From positions 1 through 55,289 of the forward strand of contig JBEONO010000024.1 of NCBI GenBank assembly GCA_040544425.1: a stretch of 55,289 nucleotides of DNA. Reading direction: 5' to 3'. The DNA is from Solimicrobium sp040544425 (GTDB taxonomy: Bacteria; Pseudomonadota; Gammaproteobacteria; Burkholderiales; Burkholderiaceae_D). The first letter of the stretch is position 1. Each line of letters opens with the position of its first letter. Shown here piece after piece: positions 33,466 to 42,616 of this stretch. A program made the position numbers and the translations under genes. The notes beneath the pieces were generated by a model. It had not been told where the DNA came from, made no database searches, and saw nothing but the letters and a program-made list of their open reading frames with translations.

Positions 33466-34470
33466 TTAGCTTTCCTTGTGATAGGCGGTCACGCGTTCCA
33501 CTTCATTCTTCGACCCCAGGAATACGGCAACGCGCTGATGCAGTTTTTCAGGCTGAATATCCAGCATCCGCTCAATGCCGTTGGTCGCCGCACCACCGGC
33601 CTGTTCTACCAGCATCGACATCGGATTGGCTTCATACATCAGCCGCAATTTACCGGCCTTGTCCGGTTCACGCGCATCGGCCGGATACAGGAAAATTCCG
33701 CCGCGATTCAGGATGCGGTGGACATCAGCGACCATCGAGGCAATCCAGCGCATATTGAAATTCTTGGCGCGCGGTCCAGAACTGCCAGCTAACATCTCAT
33801 CGACATAGCGGGTAACTGGCGGGTACCAGTGGCGGGCATTGGATGCGTTCACTGCAAACTCTTGCGTGTCAGCCGGAATCTGCATATTGCGCTGGGTGAG
33901 CACCCAAGACCCCATTTCCCGATCCAGGGTAAAACAATTTACCCCGTGGCCGGTTGTCAATACCAGCATGGTTTGTGGTCCATATAAAGCATAGCCTGCT
34001 GCGACCTGTTTGGAACCGGCCTGAAGAAAATCTGCTTCAGTCGGAGTGCCCATGCCATCGGGAGCTTTGAGGACAGAAAAAATGGTACCGATCGAGACAT
34101 TGACGTCGATGTTTGAGGAGCCATCCAACGGGTCGAACAGCAACATATATTCGCCCTTCGGGTACCGATTCGGAATCAGGTGGATCGATTCCATTTCTTC
34201 CGATGCCATCGCCGCCAGGTGGCCGCCCCATTCATTGGCCTCCAATAAGATTTCGTTGGACAGGATATCCAATTTCTTTTGCACTTCGCCCTGCACATTT
34301 TCGGTTTCGGCACTGCCCAGGACTTCGCCTAATGCGCCTTTGCCAACTGCATGGCTGATTGTTTTACAGGCGCGTGCGACTACCTCAATCAACAGTCGCA
34401 ATTCTGCCGGTATCGTATTGTTCAAGCGTTGTTCTTCGACCAGGTGCTGGGTTAAGCTGATGCGTTTCAT
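33466..34470 (-). CDS. fbp: Fructose-1,6-bisphosphatase, class I
   Basis: A gluconeogenic enzyme that hydrolyses fructose-1,6-bisphosphate to fructose-6-phosphate using magnesium. The 334-residue product has the class I motifs ASEEMESIHLIPNRYPKGEY near residues 88-107, the metal site FDPLDGSSNIDVNVSIGTIF near residues 110-129, and the C-terminal GGIFLYPADAREPDKAGKLR signature. It lies 49 bases downstream of pepN on the same strand, a pairing often seen in related betaproteobacteria. Confidence 0.97.
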   Translation of the reverse strand: MKRISLTQHLVEEQRLNNTIPAELRLLIEVVARACKTISHAVGKGALGEVLGSAETENVQGEVQKKLDILSNEILLEANEWGGHLAAMASEEMESIHLIPNRYPKGEYMLLFDPLDGSSNIDVNVSIGTIFSVLKAPDGMGTPTEADFLQAGSKQVAAGYALYGPQTMLVLTTGHGVNCFTLDREMGSWVLTQRNMQIPADTQEFAVNASNARHWYPPVTRYVDEMLAGSSGPRAKNFNMRWIASMVADVHRILNRGGIFLYPADAREPDKAGKLRLMYEANPMSMLVEQAGGAATNGIERMLDIQPEKLHQRVAVFLGSKNEVERVTAYHKES

Positions 34471-34519
34471 AAGTTCATTTGATCCAGGTTAAGTTCGGGT
34501 GATTTTTCAGTTCTTTCGC

Positions 34520-37234
34520 TCAGACTCCCAGGGCTTTGCTGACGATTTCCAACACATCTTTGGACATGTTTTTACTTGTCATTACTTTTTGCAAAGCCGC
34601 TTTCATTTTCAATTGCAGTTCCGGCGTATATTTGCGCCAGCGATCCATGCTCCGTGCCAGCCGCGCTGCGACCTGCGGGTTGATGGTATTTAACTCGATA
34701 ACCAGCTCAGTCCACAGCTTGTACCCGCTACCGTCAAGCGCGTGGAACTGTGCGGGATTGGCGTTGCAGAATGCATAGATCAAACTGCGCGCGCGATTCG
34801 GATTGTGCAGATTGAATGCCGGGTGTTTCAATAGCTTGTGCATTTTTTTCACGTCGGTGCTGCTGGCACTGCCCTGCAACATAAACCATTTGTCGACTAC
34901 CAGCGGCTCGTCTTTAAAATCCTTGTAGAAGGTTTTCAGCGCAGCAGTAACGATCGCCTGTGCCGCCTTGCTGTCTTTTTTCGCTACGTCGCTGCCACCA
35001 TTCAATATTCGGGCATTGACCATGCATGACAGTGCGCCGATCCGGTCCGTCATGTTTTTTGCATCGACAAATTGACTGTGGGCCAAGTCAAACGTGCTCG
35101 CCTTGGGCCATTCCTGCAGATAGGCCAGCGCCATATTCTTTAAAGCGCGTTTTCCGGATGAGATCGCATCCGGAATGTATTTGCCTGGCGTCAGATTGGT
35201 TTCATAGGCAGTCAGCAGATCTGCTTTTAGATGGCGGGTGATTTCGTGGCGCATGAACTGCCGCGCGGCTTTGATCGCGTGTGGATCAATGACCGTCATG
35301 TGTTCGGCGATATTCGTAGTCGAAGGCAGGGTCAGCACCAGTTCGCGGAAGGCTGCGTCCAGTGAGGTGTCGTTCAAGGTTTTGCGCAACGCTTCAATGA
35401 ACATCGTGTCGAGTTCCAAGGGCTGATTCGCCTGAAATGCAACCGTCATTTTAAGCAGGCGGCGCAATGCCAGTCGTTGCCCGGCTTCCCAGCGATTGAA
35501 GGCATCGCTGTCATGAGCCAGTAAATGGGCCAACTGCGCATCGCTGTAATTGAAATGCAATTCAACCGGCGCTGAAAAATTACGCAACATTGAGGGGGTC
35601 GGCTCTTCAGTGACCTTGGTGAAATTGAACACCTGTCTGGCTTTGGTTAATTCCAAAACCAGCGTGGTCGCGCCGGTCGGATTCGCCTGTTCCAGACATT
35701 GCAAAGCCATATCCTGGCCCTGCGCGTTTAACAGCCCAACAGCGACAGGAATGTGGAACGGCAGTTTTTTATCCTGTCCCGGTGTTGCCGGACAGGTTTG
35801 GCTAAAGGCCATTTGAAAGGCTTGTTGGTCCGCATCATATTTTGTCGTCACCTTTAATTGCGGCGTGCCACTCTGGCTGTACCAGCGCTCAAATTGGGAC
35901 AGGTTGCGGCCACTGGAATCTGCCATCGCCGCGCGGAAATCGTCGCAGGTGACCGCCTGTCCATCGTGACGCTTGAAGTACAGATCCATGCCTTTCCTGA
36001 ATCCTTCGTGGCCGAGCAGGGTGTAGTACATGCGCACGACTTCAGCACCTTTTTCATAAATCGTCACGCTGTAAAAATTATTGATCTCCTGATAGGATTT
36101 CGGGCGGACCGGGTGTGACATCGGCCCGGCATCTTCCGGGAATTGCGCCTGCCGTAAAACGCGCACATTTTCGATGCGACTGACTGCACGGCCGCTGTTG
36201 GTACCGATCATGTCCGCTGAAAATTCCTGGTCACGAAACACGGTTAAACCTTCTTTGAGTGACAACTGAAACCAGTCACGACAGGTGACGCGATTGCCGG
36301 TCCAGTTATGGAAATACTCGTGCCCGACCACCGATTCAATGCCGGCATAGTCGTTATCGGTCGCAATTTTGGAGTTGGCCAGGACATATTTGGTGTTGAA
36401 TATATTCAAGCCCTTGTTTTCCATGGCGCCCATGTTGAAGTCGGAAACGGCCACGATCATGAATCGATCCAGGTCCAGTTCCAAACCGAAGCGCTGTTCG
36501 TCCCAAAAAATACTGTTTTGCAGCGAGTCCATGGCGTGCTGGGTTTTATCCAGATTGCCCTTTTCCACCCAAACCTGCAGCAGGGCTTTACGACCAGATT
36601 TCAGGGTAATTTTTTCTTCCTGACAGACTAATTTGCCGGCAACCAGAGCGAACAGATAGGAAGGCTTTTTAAAAGGATCTTCCCATTTGGCGTAGTGACG
36701 TCCATGGGGCAACGGCCCGTGCTCAATCAGATTGCCGTTCGACAGCAGCACCGGATATTTCTTTTTATCGCCGCGCAACATGACTGTGAACTTCGCCATG
36801 ACATCCGGACGATCCTGAAAATAGGTAATCTTTCGGAACCCTTCGGCCTCGCACTGGGTGAACAAATTGTGGTTCGACACATACAGACCGGATAACGAGG
36901 TATTTTCGGCCGGGCAGATCTGGGTTTCGATATCCAGAGTGATCTCATCAGGCGGATTAAATATCCGTAACGCCTGCTTGTCAATTTGATAGGCTGTTCT
37001 TGCCAGCTTTTGGCCATTCATCCGAATTTGTACCAATTTTAACGATTCACCAAACAAGACCAGGTCTTTTTCAGTGCTGGCCGGATTGCGCGTCAAGGTG
37101 CTGCGCGTCGTAACCACGGTTGATTGAGGATCGAGGTCAAATCCCATTTCAACCGTGTTAACCCAAAAACTGGCTGGGGTGTAGTCTTTGCGGTAAACCG
37201 TGGTGTTGTGAGTTAAATTAGTGTTTGTGCGCAT
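34520..37234 (-). CDS. pepN: Aminopeptidase N (M1 family)
   Basis: A zinc aminopeptidase of broad specificity, 904 residues. The substrate-binding GAMEN motif (MGAMENKGLN) is near residue 268. The zinc site HEYFH is at residues 305-309, with the third ligand Glu in LKEGLTVFRDQEFS at about residue 328. The usual M1 layout is present: an N-terminal beta domain, catalytic domain, small Ig-like domain, and a long C-terminal helical domain (about 560-904). No signal peptide is seen, so it is cytoplasmic like E. coli PepN. fbp follows 49 bases downstream. Confidence 0.97.
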   Translation of the reverse strand: MRTNTNLTHNTTVYRKDYTPASFWVNTVEMGFDLDPQSTVVTTRSTLTRNPASTEKDLVLFGESLKLVQIRMNGQKLARTAYQIDKQALRIFNPPDEITLDIETQICPAENTSLSGLYVSNHNLFTQCEAEGFRKITYFQDRPDVMAKFTVMLRGDKKKYPVLLSNGNLIEHGPLPHGRHYAKWEDPFKKPSYLFALVAGKLVCQEEKITLKSGRKALLQVWVEKGNLDKTQHAMDSLQNSIFWDEQRFGLELDLDRFMIVAVSDFNMGAMENKGLNIFNTKYVLANSKIATDNDYAGIESVVGHEYFHNWTGNRVTCRDWFQLSLKEGLTVFRDQEFSADMIGTNSGRAVSRIENVRVLRQAQFPEDAGPMSHPVRPKSYQEINNFYSVTIYEKGAEVVRMYYTLLGHEGFRKGMDLYFKRHDGQAVTCDDFRAAMADSSGRNLSQFERWYSQSGTPQLKVTTKYDADQQAFQMAFSQTCPATPGQDKKLPFHIPVAVGLLNAQGQDMALQCLEQANPTGATTLVLELTKARQVFNFTKVTEEPTPSMLRNFSAPVELHFNYSDAQLAHLLAHDSDAFNRWEAGQRLALRRLLKMTVAFQANQPLELDTMFIEALRKTLNDTSLDAAFRELVLTLPSTTNIAEHMTVIDPHAIKAARQFMRHEITRHLKADLLTAYETNLTPGKYIPDAISSGKRALKNMALAYLQEWPKASTFDLAHSQFVDAKNMTDRIGALSCMVNARILNGGSDVAKKDSKAAQAIVTAALKTFYKDFKDEPLVVDKWFMLQGSASSTDVKKMHKLLKHPAFNLHNPNRARSLIYAFCNANPAQFHALDGSGYKLWTELVIELNTINPQVAARLARSMDRWRKYTPELQLKMKAALQKVMTSKNMSKDVLEIVSKALGV

Positions 37235-37409
37235 ATTGAAATAGTTTTAATAAATTTGATGTAAGCCCGCATTCTACCAATGTCGCTGCTTTAAAATATG
37301 AAATTCCTCTTTGCTGTCTTATAAATATGAATCGTTGATTTACAAAATGACACAAAGCGGGCATATTTTTGTAGCATCATGCCTAACGTTTTAAACAAGG
37401 GAGAATATC

Positions 37410-37976
37410 GTGAAGAGAATTTTAATTGCATTGGCGCTGTCGATCACGGCATTGTTGGCCGGATGCGCCGCGCCTTCTGTAGTCAGTAGCGTCACCGTTT
37501 TTCATTCGATGACCGGAAATGAAACCAACAAAACATACATGGTAGAAGCGTCGCCGGAACAGGCCAATAATCTTGAATTTAACAGCTACGTAACGATGTT
37601 GAATCAGGAATTGCAACGCCTTGGGTTCACCATGGTCACCAAGGACCCTAATTTGAAAGTCTCATTGAAATATGGCACTTCACAAACCGTCGCCAGCTCG
37701 CAGGAGCCGGTCCCGGCTTATGGCCCATACGGTTATCGCCTCGGTGCTTACCCGGCATGGCAGACCTCGGTAGATACCTACTACATGCAGCAAATGGAAG
37801 TGTCGATCAATCAGACAAAAGATGGGAAAAATATTTATTCGGTGCGCACCCGCTTGCTCAGTGCCAGCCCTGAGCTTTCCCAAAGCATGGATTACCTGAT
37901 GCAAAGTGCATTCCAGAATTTCCCAGGCAAGAATGGCTTGACTGAAACGGTAACTTTGCCAGCGCATCAGCAATAG
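37410..37976 (+). CDS. DUF4136-type lipoprotein
   Basis: A 188-residue product starting at GTG 37410 with an AAGGGAG ribosome-binding site. The lipobox LLAGC puts the lipidated Cys at residue 19. The mature part resembles the DUF4136 family: YMVEASPEQANNLEFNSYVTML near residue 45, a Pro/Tyr/Gly-rich loop (PVPAYGPYGYRLGAYPAW) and an NIYSVRTRL strand. It is probably anchored in the outer membrane. Function is unknown. It is divergent from pepN across 175 bases that must hold both promoters. Confidence 0.8.
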   Translation: MKRILIALALSITALLAGCAAPSVVSSVTVFHSMTGNETNKTYMVEASPEQANNLEFNSYVTMLNQELQRLGFTMVTKDPNLKVSLKYGTSQTVASSQEPVPAYGPYGYRLGAYPAWQTSVDTYYMQQMEVSINQTKDGKNIYSVRTRLLSASPELSQSMDYLMQSAFQNFPGKNGLTETVTLPAHQQ

Positions 37977-38018
37977 AGTTCGTGGAACCGGTCTGGCTGC
38001 CTGCACGGCAGTCAGCCA

Positions 38019-40184
38019 TTAATTTCTTTCTTCGACTACCGCCTGTAACGCCCTGTCAATCACCGGTTCGTCATTAATCATCAGCGCTTTTCCTGAGCGG
38101 AAAATATCAATCAATTCTTCTGAAGAAATTGAAAATGCGTCGTGGCCCTGACGATTGGTAAAGATAAAGCGGCTGCGTCGTGGACTGACCCAGGCAAGTT
38201 TGAAACGCACCACCGAGCCATTGTTGCGGGTAAAGTCAAACCAGCTCCCTTTTTCAATCTGATCAATAAAGAACACAAACTGATCCGGCATGGTCTGATC
38301 GTTCTTGCTTTTCTTCAGACTTTTCTCACTGGCTTTTTGCGCAACGTTGACAGCAATTTCAACCTGGCGACGCGTAGATACTTCCATTGGGGCGCGTGCA
38401 ATGCTGGCGTGGCGTTCAGCAAGCTTGGAGAAAAAGATGACTCGACTCGGGTCTTCCCATTTGATCGCGTTCAGCCAGGTATTCAATGAACTGAGCAGGG
38501 CGGGTAATTTGTTGACCAGCTCGTGGCGTTCTTCAACACTGTTTTTGGGTTTGACACTCCAGATCAGGTCATCCATGGTCTTGAGTGTTCGTTCCAGAGC
38601 CTGCGGTTTCTGCTCTTTAACGGTATGCGCCAGCACTAAAATATTGACCCATTGCTGTTCGAGGAACGATTCGATAAATCCGGCAACTTCGCCAGAGTCG
38701 GTGCGGGTCGCCACATCATTGGTCGCCAGTTCGCGCGCCTGCCGGATTTTTTCCTGCTGCATCGCCTGCGCGATGGGCTCTTCAATTTCTTTCTGAGACT
38801 GCTTTTCTTCTTCTTCCAAAAACTGCGCCAAATCGGCAGCAACGTCAGAAAATAATTCCAGCTGCTGGTCAAATTCCTTTTGTACCCGCTCGACAGTTCT
38901 GGCGATCATCTTGTACAGAGGATCGTCAACGCCTTTATCCGGGTTCCAGGTCACGCTTGACTTCGCCAGGGTGTCAATCAATACCCGCGCCGGATGGGTC
39001 TGCTTAAAAAAGAATTCCCTGTCAATTAACGCAGCTTTGAGCGTCGGAATCTGCAACTGACCGATTAAACTCTTCAGGTCGGCCGGAATGTGCGGATCTG
39101 AGAAAACATAATCAAATATTTTTGCCAGCAAGCCGATGGTGTTGCTGTCAATCTGGGTGATGGTATTTTGCGGCGCCTGTTCAACAATCCCTCGCAAGGT
39201 GGCAGCGTTGCTGGTTCTGGGGTCAATCGGAATTGCTTTGCCCTGAATGCCGGTCAGATATTCAAAAAATTGTCGATCTATGGTGACGGTGCCCTGATGG
39301 TCCATTACCACGTTGGTGGCTTCGTTGACATGGAAGTTCGGATCCGCCGCCGTGACAGCCTCTTTGGAGATTTGCTGGGTACCTGCGCCGGGATCCTGAT
39401 TGGCAAACAAAATACCTTTAATTTTGCTCTCAAAAAATGGATCAACTGCAGTTTTGCGCGACAAGGTTGAATTATTCGAGGCGGCAGAACCCTGGTGCTT
39501 GTTGAGCTTGAATAAATCAGATGCCTTGGGCAAAATGCCGCGTTCAATCAGAGCATTATTCAACTCACGCAGAATCGGATTCAACTGCAGGAACGTTTCA
39601 GGTTTAAGAATGCGCAATACCAGATGATGCGAGTCCGCCACCGGTTCAAATTCACACCAGGCTTTATAAATCGCTTTCAAAAAAACTTCGGGCCGGAATG
39701 GATTGTATTTGACGTTGATCTGGTCAATCTTTAACAGATGACTGATGCGCAAATTCAGTTTGACCAATTCGTCGGCATTGTCCAATTCGATTGACTGGCT
39801 CAAGGTTTCGAGCAATACCTTATTTTCCATCTCGTCAAAGGTCACCAGCGCCAGGGAAGAATCATCTTCAAGCGCCCGCGGTTTGTGTCCTTTTTCCAGC
39901 AGCCTGACTTCGTAGGCAAACAGTTCGCTTAATTTTCCTGAAGCCAGGCGATAAAACGCACCGCTATTTTTCTTTAAATGGTTGTAGGAATGGAAGCTGA
40001 TATTCGCTTCTTCCGGCCGCACAGATTGATCGGAGAGTTTGAACAATGCTTCACCCAGGCGCAGCGTAAACCCTTCCAGCTGGGTTGCAGTCAGACTGGT
40101 GGCAATGGGTATCAAGCTCTGTAAAATCACGATCCGGCTTGAATGTGACATGCCCTTTTGGGGAGCTTTATGTTCTGTGATCAT
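38019..40184 (-). CDS. DUF1631 family protein
   Basis: A 721-residue cytoplasmic protein of the betaproteobacterial/gammaproteobacterial DUF1631 family, sometimes misnamed thymidine phosphorylase. It is mostly helical and charged, with an acidic Glu/Gln-rich stretch around residues 440-485 (FLEEEEKQSQKEIEEP). The C-terminal 75 residues (GSWFDFTRNNGSVVRFKLAW, then SPRRSRFIFTNRQG) look like a small beta-barrel with some PilZ-like character, so c-di-GMP-linked regulation is possible but not shown. No catalytic motif is evident. It is the last gene of a minus-strand group with the small membrane protein and the quinone oxidoreductase. Confidence 0.8.
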   Translation of the reverse strand: MITEHKAPQKGMSHSSRIVILQSLIPIATSLTATQLEGFTLRLGEALFKLSDQSVRPEEANISFHSYNHLKKNSGAFYRLASGKLSELFAYEVRLLEKGHKPRALEDDSSLALVTFDEMENKVLLETLSQSIELDNADELVKLNLRISHLLKIDQINVKYNPFRPEVFLKAIYKAWCEFEPVADSHHLVLRILKPETFLQLNPILRELNNALIERGILPKASDLFKLNKHQGSAASNNSTLSRKTAVDPFFESKIKGILFANQDPGAGTQQISKEAVTAADPNFHVNEATNVVMDHQGTVTIDRQFFEYLTGIQGKAIPIDPRTSNAATLRGIVEQAPQNTITQIDSNTIGLLAKIFDYVFSDPHIPADLKSLIGQLQIPTLKAALIDREFFFKQTHPARVLIDTLAKSSVTWNPDKGVDDPLYKMIARTVERVQKEFDQQLELFSDVAADLAQFLEEEEKQSQKEIEEPIAQAMQQEKIRQARELATNDVATRTDSGEVAGFIESFLEQQWVNILVLAHTVKEQKPQALERTLKTMDDLIWSVKPKNSVEERHELVNKLPALLSSLNTWLNAIKWEDPSRVIFFSKLAERHASIARAPMEVSTRRQVEIAVNVAQKASEKSLKKSKNDQTMPDQFVFFIDQIEKGSWFDFTRNNGSVVRFKLAWVSPRRSRFIFTNRQGHDAFSISSEELIDIFRSGKALMINDEPVIDRALQAVVEERN

Positions 40185-40250
40185 TTAAGATAATTGTGCA
40201 ATCAAGCTTTATCAAAACTCTGAAAAGTGCCAGGTCATTAACAAACAACA

Positions 40251-40397
40251 CTAAGACCAGTACGTTTCAGAGGCCCAAGTTATCACTCCCAACAGCATTA
40301 CTGTAAAAATCAATACCGCCAGAAGGCGACCAAACTTTGGTTTGCCTTCGTCGTCAATCTTTGCTGTTGCTTCAATGGTTTTTGGTGCGTGCGACAT
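40251..40397 (-). CDS. Small single-pass membrane protein (48 residues), function unknown
   Basis: A short open frame on the minus strand from ATG 40397 to TAG 40251, with AGAGAA about 6 bases upstream as ribosome-binding site. It sits 26 bases downstream of the quinone oxidoreductase stop. The N-terminal 24 residues are hydrophilic (MSHAPKTIEATAKIDDEGKP, then KFGR), followed by a clear membrane helix (LLAVLIFTVMLLGVITW) and a short tail ASETYWS. Length, topology and spacing suggest a real co-transcribed gene. I do not recognise a family; some respiratory complexes carry similar small helices, but that is only analogy. Confidence 0.65.
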   Translation of the reverse strand: MSHAPKTIEATAKIDDEGKPKFGRLLAVLIFTVMLLGVITWASETYWS

Positions 40398-40423
40398 GTC
40401 ATTCTCTTTGCGTTAATTCAATT

Positions 40424-41398
40424 TCACGGTATCAAAATGCTGCTGCCGGTAGTTCGTCTTGCTTCCAGATCGCGGTGTGCCTTGGCCACGTCGGCCAGCG
40501 GATAACGTTGATTGATCTGCACCTTGATCTTCTTGCGTTCTATCATGGCAAACAATTCCGCCGCCATTTCATCCAGATCTGATCGTACTGCGGTGTAATG
40601 CATTAATGATGGTCTGGTGATGAACAACGATCCTCGACTTGATAATTCAGTCAGATTGAAATCCGGGACTGGTCCGGATGCATTGCCGAAACTGACCATT
40701 AATCCGAGCGGGGACAAACAATTCAGGGAATCAAAAAAAGTATCTTTGCCGATAGAGTCATACACCACCGGTACGCCCTGTCCTTTGGTAATTTCTTCAA
40801 CCCGATCTACAAAACTTTCTTCACTGGTGTTGACCACATAAGTACAGCCGTTGGCCTTCGCCAATTCTGCTTTGGCACTGTTGCTGACAGTGCCGATCAT
40901 TTTGACACCGTAGGCTTTGGCCCATTGGCATGCCAGCAACCCGACTCCACCTGCAGCGGCGTGAAACAAGATCGTTTCGCCGGGCTTGATCTTGTAGGTG
41001 CGGCGGAACAAATACTGCACCGTCAGACCTTGCAGCATGACCGCTGCGGCAGTTTCAAAATCGACAGAATCCGGCAATTTAACCAGCACGCCGGCCGGCA
41101 TAATTCGGCGTTCGGCGTAAGCACCGACTGGCCCTCCTGCATAGGCCACGCGGTCTCCCACCTTAACGTGCGTGACATCCGCCCCAACCGCTTCGACAAT
41201 GCCAGCACCCTCGCTGCCGAGGCCAGCAGGTAACAGTTGTTTGTACAGGCCAGTACGGTAGTAAATATCAATAAAATTCAGACCGCAGGCTTTTTGTAGC
41301 AAGCACACCTCGCCGTTGCCTGGCTTGCCAACCGGGAAATCCACCAGTTGCATTACTTCAGGCCCGCCATTTTGGGTAATTCTGATTGCTTGATTCAT
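40424..41398 (-). CDS. qor: NADPH:quinone oxidoreductase (zinc-free MDR family)
   Basis: A cytoplasmic medium-chain reductase of 324 residues that reduces quinones, probably with NADPH. It starts with MNQAIRITQNGGPEVMQLVD and has the quinone-reductase segment CGLNFIDIYYRTGLY near residues 39-53. The nucleotide site HAAAGGVGLLACQWAKAYG is near residues 146-164. The structural and catalytic zinc Cys sets of alcohol dehydrogenases are absent. It is the first gene of the minus-strand set with the 48-residue membrane protein and the DUF1631 gene. Confidence 0.93.
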   Translation of the reverse strand: MNQAIRITQNGGPEVMQLVDFPVGKPGNGEVCLLQKACGLNFIDIYYRTGLYKQLLPAGLGSEGAGIVEAVGADVTHVKVGDRVAYAGGPVGAYAERRIMPAGVLVKLPDSVDFETAAAVMLQGLTVQYLFRRTYKIKPGETILFHAAAGGVGLLACQWAKAYGVKMIGTVSNSAKAELAKANGCTYVVNTSEESFVDRVEEITKGQGVPVVYDSIGKDTFFDSLNCLSPLGLMVSFGNASGPVPDFNLTELSSRGSLFITRPSLMHYTAVRSDLDEMAAELFAMIERKKIKVQINQRYPLADVAKAHRDLEARRTTGSSILIP

Positions 41399-41744
41399 TC
41401 GTATCCTTCAGAAAATTTTAGATTTCACCTGATCAGTTTAGTGCGTTAAGCGCCTCTGCCAAGGATTTAAAACAAAATGAAAAATTTCCTTCGGGCGATT
41501 AATATACAACACTAATTCAGGATAAAGTCGTTACAGAATGCAACAAAGGAAAATATACGCAACATACGTTGTTTATTTTTTAATTTTGGATCGTTAGTTG
41601 CGCTTGTTGCCGTTCTGGAATTATAAACGATGCATGGCAGAAATCCGGCAGCTGGTCAGCTTTATCATGAAGTAAATTGCGGTGTGAATCAGACTGCCCT
41701 ATAATTCGCGACGTTTTGCATTCTTTAAACTACCTCGAGATTCC
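41399..41744. other. Divergent intergenic region between qor and the FKBP-like gene
   Basis: About 345 AT-rich bases. The right end holds a good promoter (41677-41705) for the FKBP-like lipoprotein. The middle contains a short repeat GCAACATACGTTGT followed by a T-rich run (around 41560-41590), a weak terminator-like element. I see no gene or riboswitch. Confidence 0.45.
41677..41705 (+). promoter_or_regulatory. Sigma-70 promoter of the FKBP-like lipoprotein gene
   Basis: A perfect -10 TATAAT (41700-41705) lies exactly 17 bases after TTGCGG (41677-41682). The predicted RNA starts about 33 bases before the ATG. Confidence 0.7.
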
Positions 41745-42242
41745 ATGTCCAGAACCTTACACCTATTCGTTGCGAGCATGCTCGTATTTTCCCTGGCTTC
41801 TTGCGGCGGCGGTGGTAATTCAAACTCTGGTTCAACTCCTGCCATTAAGTGCAACGCAGGGTCAAGTGCCGGTTCGGGATCTGCTTCAGTGACAGCGTTG
41901 TCTTATGTCGATACCGTGGTCGGAACCGGCCCGGCCGCCGCAGTGGGTAACGTATTGACCGTCAATTACCAGGGCTGGCTATATAATTCAGCCGCTGCAA
42001 ATAATCAGGGGACGCTGTTCGCCAGCTCGCTGGGGACACCCATTCCATTTATCCTGGGCTTGGGGCAGTTTAATCCAGGTTGGGATCAAGGTTTGGTTGG
42101 TATGCAGGCCGGTGGCACACGCACTTTGACTATTCCAAGTTCATTGGGCTACGGTAGCTGTCCTCCGGTTGGGAGCCCAATCCCACCCAATTCGGCACTG
42201 GTGTTTACCGTGAACCTGGTGAGCATTACAACCAGTCCCTGA
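41745..42242 (+). CDS. FKBP-type peptidyl-prolyl isomerase-like lipoprotein lacking the active-site Asp
   Basis: A 165-residue product with a lipobox LASC (Cys at residue 20), then a Gly/Ser/Asn-rich linker and an FKBP domain (about residues 48-162). Family landmarks are VNYQGWLY, PFILGLGQFNPGWDQGLVGM, LTIPSSLGYGS and IPPNSALVFTV. The segment that is normally FDSS reads LFASS, so the conserved active-site Asp is Ala. Two mature cysteines (IKCNAG and GSCPPV) could form a disulfide. Prolyl-isomerase activity may be reduced or absent, leaving a chaperone or binding role. The protein probably resides in the periplasm, tethered to a membrane. Confidence 0.87.
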   Translation: MSRTLHLFVASMLVFSLASCGGGGNSNSGSTPAIKCNAGSSAGSGSASVTALSYVDTVVGTGPAAAVGNVLTVNYQGWLYNSAAANNQGTLFASSLGTPIPFILGLGQFNPGWDQGLVGMQAGGTRTLTIPSSLGYGSCPPVGSPIPPNSALVFTVNLVSITTSP

Positions 42243-42346
42243 CTTGCCCTGCAAAGTTAGAAGTTGCGCAGCATCATGTTAGAATGCCGGGGCAAATTTT
42301 ACGACGCGGCAGAATTTAAATATCCCCAAGTTTTCAAGGAACAGTT

Positions 42347-42568
42347 ATGAAAAAAATGATCGCTGTATCTACAGCTCTTTGCATCGCACTTTGTATGACT
42401 TCGGTTGGCGCCTATGCCAAGCAGTCGGATACGGCTCACAAGCATACGTCCCATGCGACAAAATCATCGCACGCAAATCACGCTAAGCACGTGAAGCACG
42501 CGAAATCGGGAGGATCGCATAAAAAATCTCACCACAAGAAATCGTCCAAGACCCATCACCAGGCCTGA
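42347..42568 (+). CDS. Small secreted His/Lys-rich protein
   Basis: A 73-residue product with a clear signal peptide (MKKMIAVSTALCIALCMTS, cut after about AYA, residue 24). The mature part of about 49 residues is almost wholly His, Lys, Ser, Ala and Thr, with about a dozen His residues, several in HAKHVKHAK and HKKSHHKKS patterns. It is probably disordered in the periplasm. Metal binding is plausible from composition but not proven; nucleic-acid or envelope binding through the positive charge is an alternative. It ends just before a strong bidirectional terminator and is convergent with the bufferin operon. Low-complexity composition prevents family assignment. Confidence 0.72.
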   Translation: MKKMIAVSTALCIALCMTSVGAYAKQSDTAHKHTSHATKSSHANHAKHVKHAKSGGSHKKSHHKKSSKTHHQA

Positions 42569-42585
42569 TTACCAGACCAGTAATT

Positions 42586-42613
42586 AAAAAAACCGGCAGC
42601 AGCCGGTTTTTTT
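42586..42613. terminator. Bidirectional terminator between the His/Lys-rich gene and the bufferin operon
   Basis: AAAAAAACCGGC and GCCGGTTTTTTT (42586-42597 and 42602-42613) form a 12-bp stem with a 4-base loop. The A/T flanks give a T run on both strands, so it ends both convergent transcription units. Confidence 0.92.
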
Positions 42614-42616
42614 GCT

